A DNA stretch of 64,000 nucleotides, taken from the NCBI RefSeq assembly GCF_002078875.1, contig NC_034410.1:77530661-77594660 (forward strand). The letters run 5' to 3'. Position 1 is the stretch's first letter, and each line of letters opens with the position of its first letter. Below, in pieces: positions 49,654 to 62,973 of the stretch. The stretch is from Numida meleagris. Lineage: Eukaryota; Chordata; Aves; Galliformes; Numididae. The position numbers were made by a program, and so were the translations under genes. The notes beneath the pieces are model-generated. The model made no database searches. It was not told the origin of the DNA and was given only the letters and a program-made list of their open reading frames with translations.

Positions 49654-52394
49654 CCACCATTTTCCCAGAGCCATGACATACCTTAGGAGAAAGAACATGT
49701 CAGGAACTATTCAGAGAAAGCTGAGACCTGGCAGCCCTGTTTTGGTAAGGAAGAAGGTTGTTAAGAGCATAGGCTGGTTAGCCAGCAAGACACTTAGCTC
49801 CCAGGACAGAGAACAGCTCCTGTTTTAATAGAAGTAGAGTTAAGGCTGCTAAGAAAACAAACAAACAAACAAACAAAAAAAAAACAGTTTGTGTTAACCT
49901 GTTTGCCTCTTTCCTCTGCTTGTTTTTATTTATTTTTGAGCATTAACTGGTTTCATTACTTTTTCCCACAGTGCCTACAAGATTGGTGCTTGGAGGCTGT
50001 AGTTAATTAAAAGTCAGGTATTTCCGTAGCCAGAGCATTTCTGAAACAGACAGAGGATTAAAATATGGTAAAATTAGGGAGAGGGAAGTGAGGACTTGCA
50101 AGAATATACAGAAGTGCAAGTTCTTGGAAGGTGACTGCAAGAGGAAGGAATCCTCCTGCCTAGCCATCAGCTGAGACCTACGGTGCTGCAGGGGAGCAGA
50201 GGGCAAATAAGACCGTATCTATTCCAGATATCTCCAGAGAGATTGAGGACCATGCAACTTCAGGAAGTCAGTCATTTGAGGAAAATGGTATGTCAGCTGA
50301 ATTCTTAATCACCAAATTCACAGCACAAGGTGTCTGTGCTCCTGATCCCGCTTGCTTTATTTTGCACTGAAACTGGCTGACATGATAGGGAAGTGTATCC
50401 ACGTTTTGACAGTGAAAGGCATTTTTCTACTACTGAATTCTTGAAAATAATGTGTAAGGATAGATAACAACTCTATGACTATATAAAATGAGGAGGCATC
50501 ACGTCTACAGTGAGTATCTCACTCAGAATTTTATGCTTCAGCTGCTGTAAGAAGTAATTCACTTAAAATTGGACACAGAATACCAAGCCATAAAAGTATG
50601 ACATAACTGAAAAGGCTAGACAATGTCTGTGAAAATGGAAGAAAACAGCAAACCTAACAATAACTTAATTAAAGGAATTAAATATTTCTCACTCTAGAAA
50701 AATTACCTAGAAGGACACTGTAACAAAACTAGGAATGCATAGTTTTACCTTTTCACTTTTACGTTATTTATGTTAATGTCATCCTTAAAACAATATAGGA
50801 TACAACTCTTTTGCAAAATGTATTCAGTATGGTGAGAATGTAGTTGCTGCTATAGCACTGTAATGCAAGAGACAAAGGTGTGGCTGGTAGAGCACACTGC
50901 TTTCTGTTCCAGTCCAGAAGTACTGGAATTTCCAATCATCACCATCTTACATTTACAGAAGTGAAACAGCCTCAAGATCAAGTCTTCTAACACAAGCATT
51001 TCATAATGCAGTTAAGATAGTGAAGGACTGTGGGCTTCTTGATCAAATAAGTTTCTATACTGGAAAATTAAATCTGCTAAAATAAAATTGTAACCTTTAG
51101 GAGAAGTATTGCAGGTCTCCTTGCTACAGCCTTTTGGAGGATGTTCACATTTTCCATGTTAATGCTTGAATACTACAAAAGGGAATTATGAATTCTCCTA
51201 CATATCTATAGTCTCCTAAGCAAGGAAGCTCTTTACAAGCATACCTAAACTATGCAGATTGTCTTGAAGAAGTGCAATCCAGAGTGTATCTGCAGATTGT
51301 AAAAAGGAATTAAAAAACATAGCAGCTGGCATTTCTATACCTGCCCAGATTTAAGCACAGAATCAAGGACAAAGAAATCTGCAGCTGTAAAAATATGCCT
51401 AGTGTATCACACTATGCAGGGCACAGCATTCCCCTCTGGAACAGGTTGGCAGCTGCTGCACAACTTGGTGAGCCAGAGCATTGCCGGGGTGGGGAGAGAG
51501 AAGGGAAAAAAGCGTGAGGGACGGGACAGCAGTAGCTCTCTTCTGGCTCTTCTGCAGCAATAACAGCAACTCAGTTTGTGTAATTGCAGTAGAAAGCAAG
51601 AGGTGAGCTGCATTATCTTCCTGAACAGCCAATCCCCTTCAGAAAGCGGCATTCCAGGTACAAGTATACTGTAAGATAAATTCAACCCACTGCTTTTTGC
51701 CATTTAGACTACTAAAATTCCTGTGTGGTTTATGCTTTCACTGTGTAGCTTCACAGCCTCAGAGGTTACATAATAATGCATGTACTTGAAAGACACTATC
51801 TTTCTCTCTGGCCTTTTCTTCTATAAACATGTTTTCTTGTATCTGCATGATAACAGCATAAACCAACTTTCTATTTCTGAGCCTTAGAGCTGTACATTTT
51901 CTTCTTTTTTATCCAGTCAATACTGATAATTTGTGTATAGTATTTTGCTGTTGTGCACTCATGTTACAGAAAACATTTGATCTAAATATCACCACCTATT
52001 AAAGATGTTTGATTAACAGAAGAGTTTAAATCAGTGGTTTAAACAAAACACATAGGCCTATATGGTGCATGCTGCTTAGACCATCCCAGAGCACATGACA
52101 GATATCATATTAAAGTTTCTCACATTTGAAAATTTGGTCCACTGCCTGATATCACCAGTTATATCTATTTCTAGGAGCTGACAAGACATAAAAGCATAAG
52201 AAGTACTATTAGCAGTGAAAAATGAAGTGATATTAACGCTGAAAAAGCTAACTAGATCAAAGTAAATATTTGTAATTTGGACAAAGAATGGTTCTTTCAG
52301 AGATTTCATGTATGAACTGCAAAGCACCTGTTAAACATCAGCTCGTGAATCTTGCTAGAAATAATCATGTAATTATGGTTAAGTGATAAAAATC
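49654..52394. other. ADCY2 long intron
   Basis: AT-rich intron with an (AAAC)n/A tract at about 49853-49884 and a G-rich patch at about 51480-51520. No transposon recognised; open frames without domains. Confidence 0.65.
49853..49884 (+). repeat. (AAAC)n microsatellite with A run
   Basis: Several tandem AAAC units followed by a run of ten A. Confidence 0.9.
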
Positions 52395-52412
52395 CACACA
52401 CACACACACACA
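52395..52412 (+). repeat. (CA)9 microsatellite
   Basis: Nine uninterrupted CA units at the left edge of the GC-rich block. Confidence 0.95.
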
Positions 52413-52429
52413 GAGGAGCACAGACTGAC

Positions 52430-53450
52430 AACAGCAGAGAAGCTTTAGCAACGCCACTGTACTGCCAGGCCCATCCCAGGCACCATCACCCTACTTCCAC
52501 AAGCCCACAGGAGCACAGAGGCACAAGGACAGGTGGCAGCCCAAATTAAGGGCTTAGAGGATGGGATACTCTGCCTGGGCCCATCCCAGCACTGTCCCAG
52601 GACTGCCTCAGGCCCAGTGTCCAGGCGGAACCACAAGTCATGGAGAGCAACTCTTCAGAGCACCTTTCTGACTAAGAGAGGTCACTGCCAGGGGTTTGGG
52701 ACACATTGGGGGATGCAGGATGATGCAAGACTTATTACAGAATGGTTAGGGGAGGAATCAAAGGCAGAGAAAGGGAGGCATTGTGGTGGTTTGGGGAGGA
52801 ACAAGAGTGGAAAAACAGAGGGCTAAGGAGATAAGCCTGTGTGTAAGCAGGCTGCTGGTCTGTACGTTTGCCTGGTCATGCCTTGGGCCTGGTCAGCACA
52901 GTCTGTCCGGTCTGCTGATTAAACTCAATTTCTGCTTCTTTTCCTGAGTGAAGTATTCTCTGTTCTATGCACAAGCGTGTGTACACAGGTTTGGGGCCAG
53001 GCCACGGGCACTGGGCCCCCTGGCAGAAACTGAAGCCAGCACAGGGGTACAAGTCCATGTGTGAACACCAGCATAGGTCAAACCAGAGCCAGCCTGGTGA
53101 CGTGGCCTGGAAGCTGGGCAGGGGAGTCCTGTCTGACAGAAGCGGGGCTGCAGACTTGAGGGCACCTGTGTCAAGGTGCCAGCCACTGGGGAGACTGGGA
53201 TCAGAGGACAGCTGCTGAGAGTCTGAGCTCAGCTGCTGAGTAGGGGCACACGTGGTGTTTACGGGCGTAGCTGTGTTCTCATTAGTGGACATCCACAGTG
53301 CATGGCCAAAGAGAGGAGCAGGATGGGGCTGCCAGCGCTGCCTTCGTCTGTCTACTGGAGTCAGCCTCCACACCACAACGACTATCTGCAGGATGGGAAG
53401 CAGAGGGATGCTGTAAGCAGTGGTAAGTCATCGCAACAGGTGCAGCAGCG
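52430..53450. repeat. GC-rich unclassified block, possibly a decayed ERV/LTR
   Basis: About 1 kb clearly richer in G and C than the surroundings. From about 52917 the plus strand reads GATTAAACTCAATTTCTGC, then about 60 nt to GTGTACACA at 52980-52988 and TTTGGGGCCAGGCCACGGG, a layout resembling the polyadenylation signal, U5 end and primer-binding region of a retroviral LTR, though the primer match is poor and no paired LTR is seen. A minus-strand open frame of 166 codons (53376-52876) spans it without a known domain and is probably a by-product of GC content. Family unknown. Confidence 0.4.
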
Positions 53451-54853
53451 CATGATCTAAACATGATAGCATACAATTTAAGAACTAAATCTGGTGATGC
53501 ATGAGGAAAGAACATCTAAACAATTATAGCCCTGCTAGACTCTCACTTGAGTGTTGTGCCAGACTTCTGAACAATTTTTGAAGGAAAAGATCATGAAAAG
53601 CATGACAGTTAAAAGAAAACAGAATAAAGTACAGCAGTTGTGTGCAAGAAAGATCGTATCAGACTAACCACTTTCCCTTGAAAAAGCACATGATTTTTCC
53701 AGACAGATCGTATTTTAAAAAATTAAGAAGAAATGTGACACAGTGGAAAACCACCGGTAACATTAGAAAAGATAGAAGATACAGAACACAAGCCAAAAGG
53801 ATTGCACTGCTGGGCTCCTGGGACAGGACTGCGTAAGTCTCAGGAGTCAGAGAGAGGCAGCTATACCAGTGTGGTTTTTTTGAGGTACCTGCTAAAAGCT
53901 CACGGAGGCTGGAAACTCTTCATGAGCCAACCACTAGGACCCCAACAGCAGACTTTTGAGTAGCCAAAAGGAGGAAGAGCTGTCATGTGCTATCAAAACA
54001 ACCTGCCTCACACTGAGGAGTATCCACAAGATTTAGTCTTCAAAAAGATGCCCCTGGGCCACCAACCCCTCTGTACAAGAACAAGGAGGTTTCCGGGAAC
54101 TGGGAGCAAAAAAGCTTTCAATTCAAATAGGCAGGAATGATTTGCCTGATTGCTAAGGTAAAAATCAATGTCCATGGCCTATTCTGGAAAATAAAATAAA
54201 AAAAAAAAAAACAAAATAAACCAAAAAAACCCTCCTCGTCAAACAAAATGCAACAATAGGTGGGAAAAAACAGGAAACACAGCTTTATTTTTAAAGAATA
54301 CCATTACCAATTTCTTAGTCACTATGAATCTCAAAATAAATAAAAAGGTCACAAATCAGAAGTCAAACAGAAAATATCCCTTGGAGTTCTAGTTAGTGTG
54401 CATGTACCAGCAGATCACCTAAGTATACGGCAGTGGCTTTATCTTTATCTATCCATAGCACATAGGATACAATTTGTCTTGAAATCAAAGACCTCAAACC
54501 AGCTGATGGTAAATGCACAAGGCCTTATGTATGTGGCCTTGGAAATTCCCAATTCAAATATTCTCTAAATTAAAAGAACTTTCATTTACCATTTGTTTTT
54601 GTCCACCAGGACCGAACATCACCTTAGAATTTATCCAGGCTAGGAGAAAGGAACTGGAAACAGAAGTAAAAATCAAACACTACTTAAATAAAATTTATTA
54701 AAATTTGTTTCTTTTTGCTGTATGCTTTCTTGAACAGTGTCCAAAGCAATGCGTATGTATATATACATATATATGCATGCTGACACAGTTACAGATTTGT
54801 GCCTTTAGAAGGGACCACTTCTTCAATGCTGCCAGGAGCTGCCCCCCTCATGC

Positions 54854-54874
54854 AAAAAAAAAAAAAAAAAAAAA
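54854..54874 (+). repeat. Poly(A) run of 21
   Basis: Twenty-one consecutive A; no retroposon body recognised upstream. Confidence 0.92.
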
Positions 54875-56696
54875 GGTCCAAAAAAGTCAGGAACGCTGGT
54901 TTAAAGAAAAAAACATGAGTGACAGCTTGTGGCAAGTTAGCCAAAGTTTGGAAAATATTTAGGTATAACAAGGAAAAAGGATTACAAGGCCAATAAATTC
55001 TTCTGTTCAGAAAGTAAAAAAACCAACCTCATAGCACATTTAAGGTTACTGGTTAGCTTATTTTTAAAAAATTAAAAATAAAAGACTTTTACTGATAGTA
55101 TCAGACCACCGTGAGATCAGAATGGTTGAGCAGTTGATAATAAAGCAGGAAAACCACAACTATTTGATCAGAATCTGCTCTGGTTTGGGGAGAAATAGGT
55201 TATGTGTTTATGGTAAGGGACGGCCGTGAAATTCTTCTCATTCCAGCAATAACTGAAAAGGATGTTGAGCCATTGGAGTCTTCTGAGCCAAATGCCTTAA
55301 CAGCATAAATGGAGATGTGTTCTGCAGCGGTCCTGACCACAAGGCTTCCAGGAGCAGACAGAAAACCCACATTACAGGTTCTCTGTATAGTAGTAGGATG
55401 TTCATGTGAAAAGAGGGAGAGTCCTGGATTCCAGGATCATGTGCCTCGATAAGGTTAGGACTAATACTGTCAACAGAAAAAAAACAAAAAACCAATACAC
55501 AGTTGCTTTTTTATAAGCTGAAGCTGGAACACTGGGCTCTTTTTTCCTCCTTGCTGTCACAGATCCCATTCCTGTGCATTCAGCTCTGCACAGAGCTGCA
55601 AGCAGAGACTAGCTGGGGATTTCACAGCAGAGCCCACATCTCTGTGTTGAGCAGGGCCGCACACTAACCCCTTTGTGGGCTGAGCCCCCATCAGCATTTG
55701 GCACTGCTGTGGCTTCTCCCGGAGCGTTCCTTATTGCTAACATCCACATTGCAAGGAAAATGTTGATGAAACACAGGGGAGGACTCAGAGAAGAGCTGTG
55801 AAAGTGATAGAGGACTGAACTAGTATAAAGGTAGGAAACTGATTAGGGTTGCCTAAAATAAATATTTCACTGACAAAAAGGTTATGAGGTGAATTCATAA
55901 TAATCTAGAAGTACTCTCATGGAATATAAAGAAATTGGATACTACTGGGTCTGCAAGCAGATGAAAGCTAGATAACAAGACCAGACAACTTCCTACAAGG
56001 AAAGAGAAACAAGATTTTAACACAAACATTTAGCAACAATGAAAAAAAATGTCAAGACTTGTGAAAGAAGGTCTCCATCATTGCCAATTTTTACAAAAGG
56101 GATGATCCTACCTCCCCAGAAGACACACATAAGTCATGTAACAAGGAGAAAAAGTTGAACTCTTTACATCAGCAGGAGATTTTTACCTCAATACCTCTGA
56201 CTGCAACCAACACTTGATCATCAAAGCATGCTAAGCCCTTCAGTTTTACCAAACCCAATTTTGGGTGTAAAACTTGACAAAAGACAACAAAAGGAGTGGC
56301 AAAACCAGTAAGATAGGGTCTGCCTAAGCTCAACATAAGCACATATTTCTGAACACCAATTTTCCTCTGCTGATGGACTAAAGGTATGCATAACTTCCAA
56401 AATACTACAGGCTAGCAGCCAGAGTGATTGGAAGATGCTGAAAAATCAAAGCAAGTCCAGCAGAGGGGTAAAAAAGACTGAAAGAACTTCTTCAGCCCAG
56501 AGAATGGAAAACTCAGAGGAAATTAATCAGTCTTCTAATATGCAGAAAGCAGCTTTTAAGGAGATGCACATACTCTTTACAGAAGGGTACGTGCTATATA
56601 TACACATTATATATGCTAAATTTGTTGTTTACCCACCAGAAGATTTGTTATACTACTAGTTTTCTGCTTCTTAAGTGCATACTAGCTCTCTACAAA

Positions 56697-56730
56697 ATAT
56701 ATATATACAAATATATATATATATATATAT
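56697..56730 (+). repeat. (AT)n microsatellite
   Basis: Alternating AT for about 34 bp with one ACAAAT interruption near 56707-56712. Confidence 0.9.
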
Positions 56731-59053
56731 CCCTGCCAGAAAGAAGAAACACAATTCACTGCATGTCTTTTTTTTTTCTGTTTTGCCGAGATGGACCAGT
56801 AGCCCTGAAATCAAAATAATATATTTTTGTCAAAGCTCAGTGTAGCTCCCAAACCATAGATTTACTGAGCTCAGCCCTGAGCGTGTTTTTCTAAGCTTTC
56901 AAATGTCAGTGTACTGCTAGTTCCTCAACTCAGGGCTTTAGTGACTGGGCTCTGTGAAACAGCTTCATTTCAGGCCTCAATAACATTCTTTTTTTCAGAA
57001 AAAAAAGATTCAATATTACAAGCCTTTTAAATAACTATACCCCACTTCTGCTTTTTATTAATTGCATATATTTATCGTATATCAACTTGAGGCGTATCAC
57101 TGACCAACGTTATTTCTCTTTTCAGTATAATCAATCTCTAATCCAATTGTTTATGTTTTATTTATTCATCTCAAATAAAAGAACACAAAACATTTTTCTG
57201 CTTACACTCCATAATATGAACAGTAATCTAAATGCATACAGAGGGCACAGTGAGCCGCGATAATGGCAGTCAGACCTTTCCATGACCAAGCCCAACACCC
57301 ATGACAGCTCAGTGCACTCAGCGCTTTCCTCAACTGCCAAAGCATAGAGAACATTTCATGCATTTTGCAAAGAGGGAATAGAAAATTAATAATATCCTGG
57401 AAATTAAATACTCTTAACAAATCTACAAAGTTCTCAAAGATTCCACTCTTCTACAGAAGGGCTCAAAAACACAAGAGTCCATAATTTATTTCTTTTGATT
57501 CTAGAGACATTCAGTCTCTAAATGTAGCATCTTCTAAAAGTCTTGCTTTAGTTGCACCTAATTTTAGTGGCCAGAAAAAATAAATTCTGTAAACAGCATC
57601 TCTAAACTAAAATGCTTCTAGGGAAAGAGAGGCAAACGCATTAATATGTTTCGACACCCTAAATAAAACCCGTAAGTCAACATGAAACCAAGAATAACAT
57701 TCTCCTTAACTTATTCAAATACTATTAACAATAACCATATCAATGAATTATTAAAATTATATTTTGACTGCAGATGACCAGAGTTCTTTCTTAACACACA
57801 GCACAATTCAGCAAGCTCAGCAACAAACACAACTAACCCAAATCAGGTGGAGAAATGCAAAACCACACATCTCACTATTTGAATATTTCTACAGAGAACA
57901 TCTATTATTTATCAGACTTCAGCTGCAATACTCCAGATAACACAGGTCTGCAGCCATGTCTGGAAATAAAATGTACTTTCCTGAACTACTAATTACAAGG
58001 CAATTTACTTTTGTAAAATCAGTGTAATTTTGACGCTATGTTCGGAGGCACGTTTTTCAAACAAAGTTGACGTAACTTAAACAATAAGTAGCAACGACTT
58101 GCTTCACACTTCATGCTCTTTGGAAGAAACAACACAATGCCTGCCTTCCTTGTTCTTCTGATAGACTTATAAAAATGCATTTACTTTTAAGTTTTGCTGC
58201 AATTTTGATGCAAAAGTTAAAAGAATTCTGCTTCCCACAAATATAGGAAAAAGCATGTACATGCTTTTCAAAACGAAATTTACTTTTTTACAGATCTCTA
58301 ACAAGGACACCTAGGTTCATCACAGTACCATGATAGAAACTGTAATATTTCACCATTTGAAAGATATTCTCCAGAACAGAGAGGAAAAACAACTCACAGT
58401 ATTTGGATACTTTTTTTAATCATTCCTCTGTGATATGTCCTCTAGCAAAACGATCACAGTCGAGTTACAAGCCAAAACCCAACTGCAAATACAGGTACAT
58501 TCTCTAAATGTCAAGATGTCTGCAGTCAGTCTGCCCTCTTCAGTCAGTGGGCCTGGCCAGGACAAACCTGTAAAATTCCTATAAAAGGTCTGAGAAATAC
58601 AAAAGGAGGACAAGCCCTGCACTGGACTTTAAGAGGGCAGTCTCTTTCCAGCAAACCCAGATGAGGTTACTCTAAGGAGCAATGCTTTTCCCTACCTGGA
58701 AGAATTCTTTTTTTAAGCCCACAAGTTAGGCTTTGATGAGGTGAGGAGAGCAGCAATGTGTTTTATGTAGATGTGTGGCAACGCACCTACCACAGTACGG
58801 CTGTACTGCAGAATTTTTTATTATCAATGATAATTTTAACAGTAGTAAGTACAGTGTGTGTGGCTGTCAATTCTACCCTTTAAGGGTGAGTTTCAGCAAG
58901 AGGTAACATTACTGACAGCCTCAGGATTATAAAGTGGCTAGCTATGAATTGAGTCTGAGGCAATTCAGAAATGAAGCGAGAATTACCAGCTGGGAAACTC
59001 ATTTACTAGGATATTAAGTACGCAATTAATCATTAGTTTCACAAAGCACCTAC

Positions 59054-59215
59054 CTGCCAAACCAAGTGCTCCTTTATAACAGCTGTACCTGATAGACAGA
59101 TGCTCAGCACAATCGTATGAGATGCAGAGGTCAAGACGCTGGCAACTATAGCGTCCCTCATGTTGAAGGGCAGCATGGTATACACCACAAAAATGATGAA
59201 CAAGAAAAATGACAC
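59054..59215 (-). CDS. ADCY2: Adenylyl cyclase type 2, transmembrane exon (probably exon 3)
   Basis: Read on the minus strand this 162-bp exon gives 54 codons with no stop, starting VSFFLFIIFVVYTML and ending KEHLVWQ. It holds two hydrophobic segments, about residues 2-15 and 23-43, separated by the polar loop PFNMRDA; these fit later helices of the first six-helix membrane domain of class III adenylyl cyclases. The acceptor is a pyrimidine-rich tract ending TTGCACAG just above 59215, and the donor is CAG|GTAGGT at 59054/59053. Both borders are phase 0. From memory the residues agree closely with mammalian ADCY2, with changes clustered just before KEHLVWQ. Its last residues WQ join directly to ILANV of the exon at 26509-26658. 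The family is very sure; type 2 over other types is likely; the exon number is inferred. Confidence 0.93.
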
Positions 59216-62089
59216 CTGTGCAAGACAGCAAGACAAAAAAGAAGCATGTCAAACTCACTCTGGAATAACACTCAAAAATAACATTTATTTTGAACTGTGT
59301 TCAGCATAAAGACATATATTGTCTGGTTTTGTGTGTTTTTTTTTTAAAAAACAGGAAAGCTTCTGTTAACCACTGAGGAACATTGATTTTGGAAGAATTA
59401 ATTTAAGAAAGTGCTGGGAAAATTGCATTATATTTAATTTAAAAAGTGCAGTTTCAAGATACAACTTCATGATTAAAGAACTTCACAAGTACTCTAACGT
59501 TTCAAAATTGACTTGAAGTTTATTTTTTCAAGGTTTTATTGTATTAACCATCCTGTTTACAGTTAAGAGTGTAGTTCTCCTGTGATTAGTGGTTTCTGAT
59601 TACAAACTGTATTGCAAAACAATTACTTTGCTAAATCATTCCACAGGGTCTAAGGAATTGTAAAGCAGAGAGACTTCTTTCATCTTGATGCACTAAAACA
59701 TCACCATTTAATACAGAATATTACATAGATTATATAAAGTTACATAAGATTATACCAAAATCCCCAATTCAGACAAGCATTTTAAAAAAAAGGGTTTAAA
59801 AAAAATATACTTCATGTGTATCTATACAGTGTATGTCAAATTCCATTAAAACACTACATATATTTGGACATAGAAAGTAACTTCAGACATTCACAGCCCA
59901 TAAGTAGAATTTACTGTTAGCTTCTTGGAAAGGGGCATCAGTATCCACACTAATTTTATGGAACTAATTCTCCATAGGCATATCCCAGACTGTACCAGAA
60001 GAAGGTACTCCTTCGTTACATGTGTAGAAGATTCTGTATTTGATAGTACGCATATGTTCCAAACTCCATCACATATCTGAGAAAGCATAACTGGATTTGA
60101 GAGACAGATTACGCATACTTAAGTAGGCATTTCTGGAAATGTACCAGCCTGTGTATTACGTCCCTAAGTAAGCATTTCCAGTCGTTTTAGTTGACTTACA
60201 AGTCTGTTCATCATCTACCATCTACACCCACAGTGTTCAACTCAGACAGTTCCCAAGTAGCAACAGTAACTTGCTGCTTACTTCTCTCATTGTCAGTTTG
60301 CTTCCTTCACTTCTGCATGTGATGACTGCATAACTAAAACTGAACCCTAATATATGTGTACCTGCAAAAATGTGGAGGCATCTTCTCCATCGTGGAGAAG
60401 GAACTGGATGGAGAAGGAATTCTACTTCTATTCTCCACTCATCTTTCTCTAATTCCTCCATTAATATTAATCCAGCTCCTTCCTGATCACATTTTGGTGC
60501 TGCCCAATCATCCCTTATGCTCAGCTCTCATTGCTTTGTACTGCAACTGCATTCTTCTCACAGTCTTATCATTTTTTTCCATTGGCATTTTCTGCAGCCC
60601 ACATCCTTGTACCTCACTACTTTCCTGCCCAATCTGCACTGTATACAGATGTGACAATTTTACCTGATATACCCTGAAAGTACAAAAACATATTATCGAC
60701 GTATCTAGGAAGGACAGAAAAAGACCAATCTGACAGAAGCCCAAGCTCTTCAGTGATCACATAGAAGTACACACAAACAGGGACAGAGCCAAAATGTTCA
60801 GGCACTAAACAAAACAGAACCACAAAGGATTAAAAGGAAAACAAAAACAAAACAAAACAAAAAAACCAAAGAAAAAATTTTGTTACTCTACTCTTTCAAT
60901 GTATCAGCAGATAGGATAAGGAAACAGAAGAACAGAAACATTTGATATCTCTTCAGTCCTCTCTGAAAGCTTTAACTGTGATCAGATGTTAATAAAACAG
61001 TAAGTAAGAGGTTTTAAAAACCTGGTCTAGGTAAGAGGAGTATTATGTAAGTAAGGTGTTTTCAAATTTTCTTGGCCTGGTAAAAATCAGCTGTGATACT
61101 GAGGGAGCTAACTTTATCATCTCAAAACTTGGGAAGATGTAGAATGTTCTGTCAGGCTGGAAGAGGGAAATGCCTTTGAAAGGCTGGGAAAAAAAATGAT
61201 AGAGTTGGTTTAGTTTCAATTCCTGGAGCAATAGCAGACCAAATAATAATAAAAAATTCATAAGCAAGTATATTAAGAGTTAAGAAAAACATATGTAAAA
61301 GCAAATGTGATTTTGCTGAAAATAAATCATGTTATGGAATCTTATTTTCCTCTATGTCACAATAAAAGGTATCAGCACTGGGGAGGAAGTTGAATGAGTT
61401 AGGTGCTAAGAACAAAAGTGAAAGGTCTTGTAATATAGACGTAACATGACCAGTGGCAAAATACCATGAAGGCATGTAACACCAGCTGTCTCAGACATGT
61501 CTCCTCTTAAAAAAAAATGGTTTAAGAAGAATCCTGAGCCCTATTTATGGGAGAAATATTCCAAATACCTGCAAGTCCCAGTGACTTTGAAAACAAGGTT
61601 TCATTGGTTCTAAGTTTAGACCTAGGGGCAGAAGTCATTTGCATATTCGTGAAAATTTTGTGATTAGAAAATAAAAAGTTATCCTTCTCTAATTGGATTG
61701 GTTCCCATAAACAGGACTTGAATATTTTATATATTTGAATACAGCTTGACTACATAGCCAGACTAAACAATCCATCTGACTCACGAGGTATATGCCAGGT
61801 ACTAAAACTCATCAGTGGATATAAGGTATAATATGACACTACTGCAATTTAACATAAAACAGACTACTAAGCACAGAAAAAAAAATGTGGTACATTGCAA
61901 TATTTTTCATGATATTCAGCTGTACCTAGAGTATCAGCTCCACTTTTGCAATACTGTTAAGAACAAGTATCATTTCTGTAAGCTACTCCTCTTCTTTCCT
62001 TGGTTAAAATAAATGCAGAATTTTTACCTTCCACAACTACAAATAGAGAGACTTTACAGAAGTTTCAACTCCCCTTGACACTATGCATT
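59216..62089 (-). other. ADCY2 upstream intron, 3' portion
   Basis: AT-rich intron sequence next to the acceptor of the 59054-59215 exon. It holds an A-rich (AAAAC)-type tract at about 60838-60876 and no repeat element or exon that I can recognise. Open frames here, such as 60356-60667 on the plus strand, show no known domain and are best read as chance. Confidence 0.8.
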
Positions 62090-62973
62090 CACAGAATCAT
62101 TAGATTGTAGAATCACAGAATCATAAAATCATAGAATGGCTTGAGTTGGAAGGGATCTTAAAGATCACTTAGCTCCACTAACTTTTAGTGCTGGAAGGTA
62201 GCAATAACGTCTCCCCAAAGCCTTCTCCAGGCTGAACAAACCCAGCTCCTCCAAGCCTTTCTCCCTAAGAGAGGTGCTCCAGCGCCCTGGACCCTCTCTA
62301 ACAGTTCTATGTCGTTCTTGCGGCCTGGACCAGATGGGGCCTCACAAGGGCAGAGCAGAGGGGAACAATCACCTCCATCTCCCTCCTGGCCACCTCTCTT
62401 TGGATGCAGCCCAGGATACTGTTGGCCTTTCGGGACGCAAGCGCACACTTCTGGCTCATGCCAAGCTTTTCATCCACTGGGATCCCCAAGTCCTTTACAG
62501 CAGGGCTGCTCTTCTCCCTTGTCTGGGATTGCCCCAAACCAAATACAACAACTTGTACTTGGCATTTTTGAATTTCACCTAGGTTCAAGCAGGCCCCTTT
62601 TTCAATCTTGTCCAGGCAGGTTCCTTTGGATGGCATCCCTCCCTTCTGTTGTATCAACTGCACCACTCAGCTTGGTGTCATCAACAAACTTCCTTAGTGT
62701 TCTCAGTCTCATTGTCTATTTCACTGATAAAGATGTTGAAGAGCACTGGTCCCAAGATGGACCCCTGGAGGACACCACTCATCATCAGCCTCCACCTGGA
62801 CATATTGCTGCTGACCACAACCCTCTGGCTGCGACCTTCCAACCAATTATTTATCCACTGAACAGTCTACCCCTCAAGTCCATCTCTCCCCAGTTTAGGG
62901 ATAAGAATGTGATGTGGGACCATATCAAAGGCCTCACAGAAGTCCAGATAGATGACAGATAGGTTCTTTGACC
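62090..62973 (-). mobile_element. CR1 LINE with an internal 3' deletion
   Basis: Plus strand begins CACAGAATCATTAGATTGTAGAATCACAG-type tandem 3' repeats and GGCTTGAGTTGGAAGGGATC, so it is minus-oriented CR1. After about 62178 it jumps to CTGGAAGGTAGCAATAACGTCTCC, missing the roughly 230-250 bp that carries the end of ORF2 in the 25.1-kb copy. The minus-strand frame 62666-62307 then gives ORF2 pieces such as VKDLGIPVDEKLGMSQKC and MEVIVPLCSALVRPHL. The element continues into diverged reverse-transcriptase DNA to about 62973. The 217-codon plus-strand frame 62309-62962 is its antisense shadow. Confidence 0.93.

Larger units (their letters stand above)
53451..59053 (-). other. ADCY2 long intron, part next to the 59054 donor
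   Basis: AT-rich intron. Simple repeats at 54192-54240 (A-rich), 54753-54781 (TATATACA-type), 54854-54874 (21 A) and 56697-56730 (AT). A faint ancient CR1-like stretch at about 55780-56015 (GGACTCAGAGAAGAGCTGTG, CTGGGTCTGCAAGCAGATG) is too weak to call. A GC-richer patch at about 55550-55740 is unrecognised. No exon seen between the two ADCY2 exons. Confidence 0.65.

Noticed and set aside
52782..52988. A discrete short LTR from TGTGGTGG to GTACACA
   Set aside because: No matching second copy, no target-site duplication and a poor primer-site match, so the boundaries cannot be supported.
52876..53376. 166-codon minus-strand open frame as a gene
   Set aside because: No domain, no splice or promoter context, and high GC explains the lack of stops. 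Kept only as part of the GC-rich block finding.
62309..62962. 217-codon plus-strand open frame
   Set aside because: It is the antisense of a minus-oriented CR1; the opposite strand carries recognisable CR1 ORF2 motifs.
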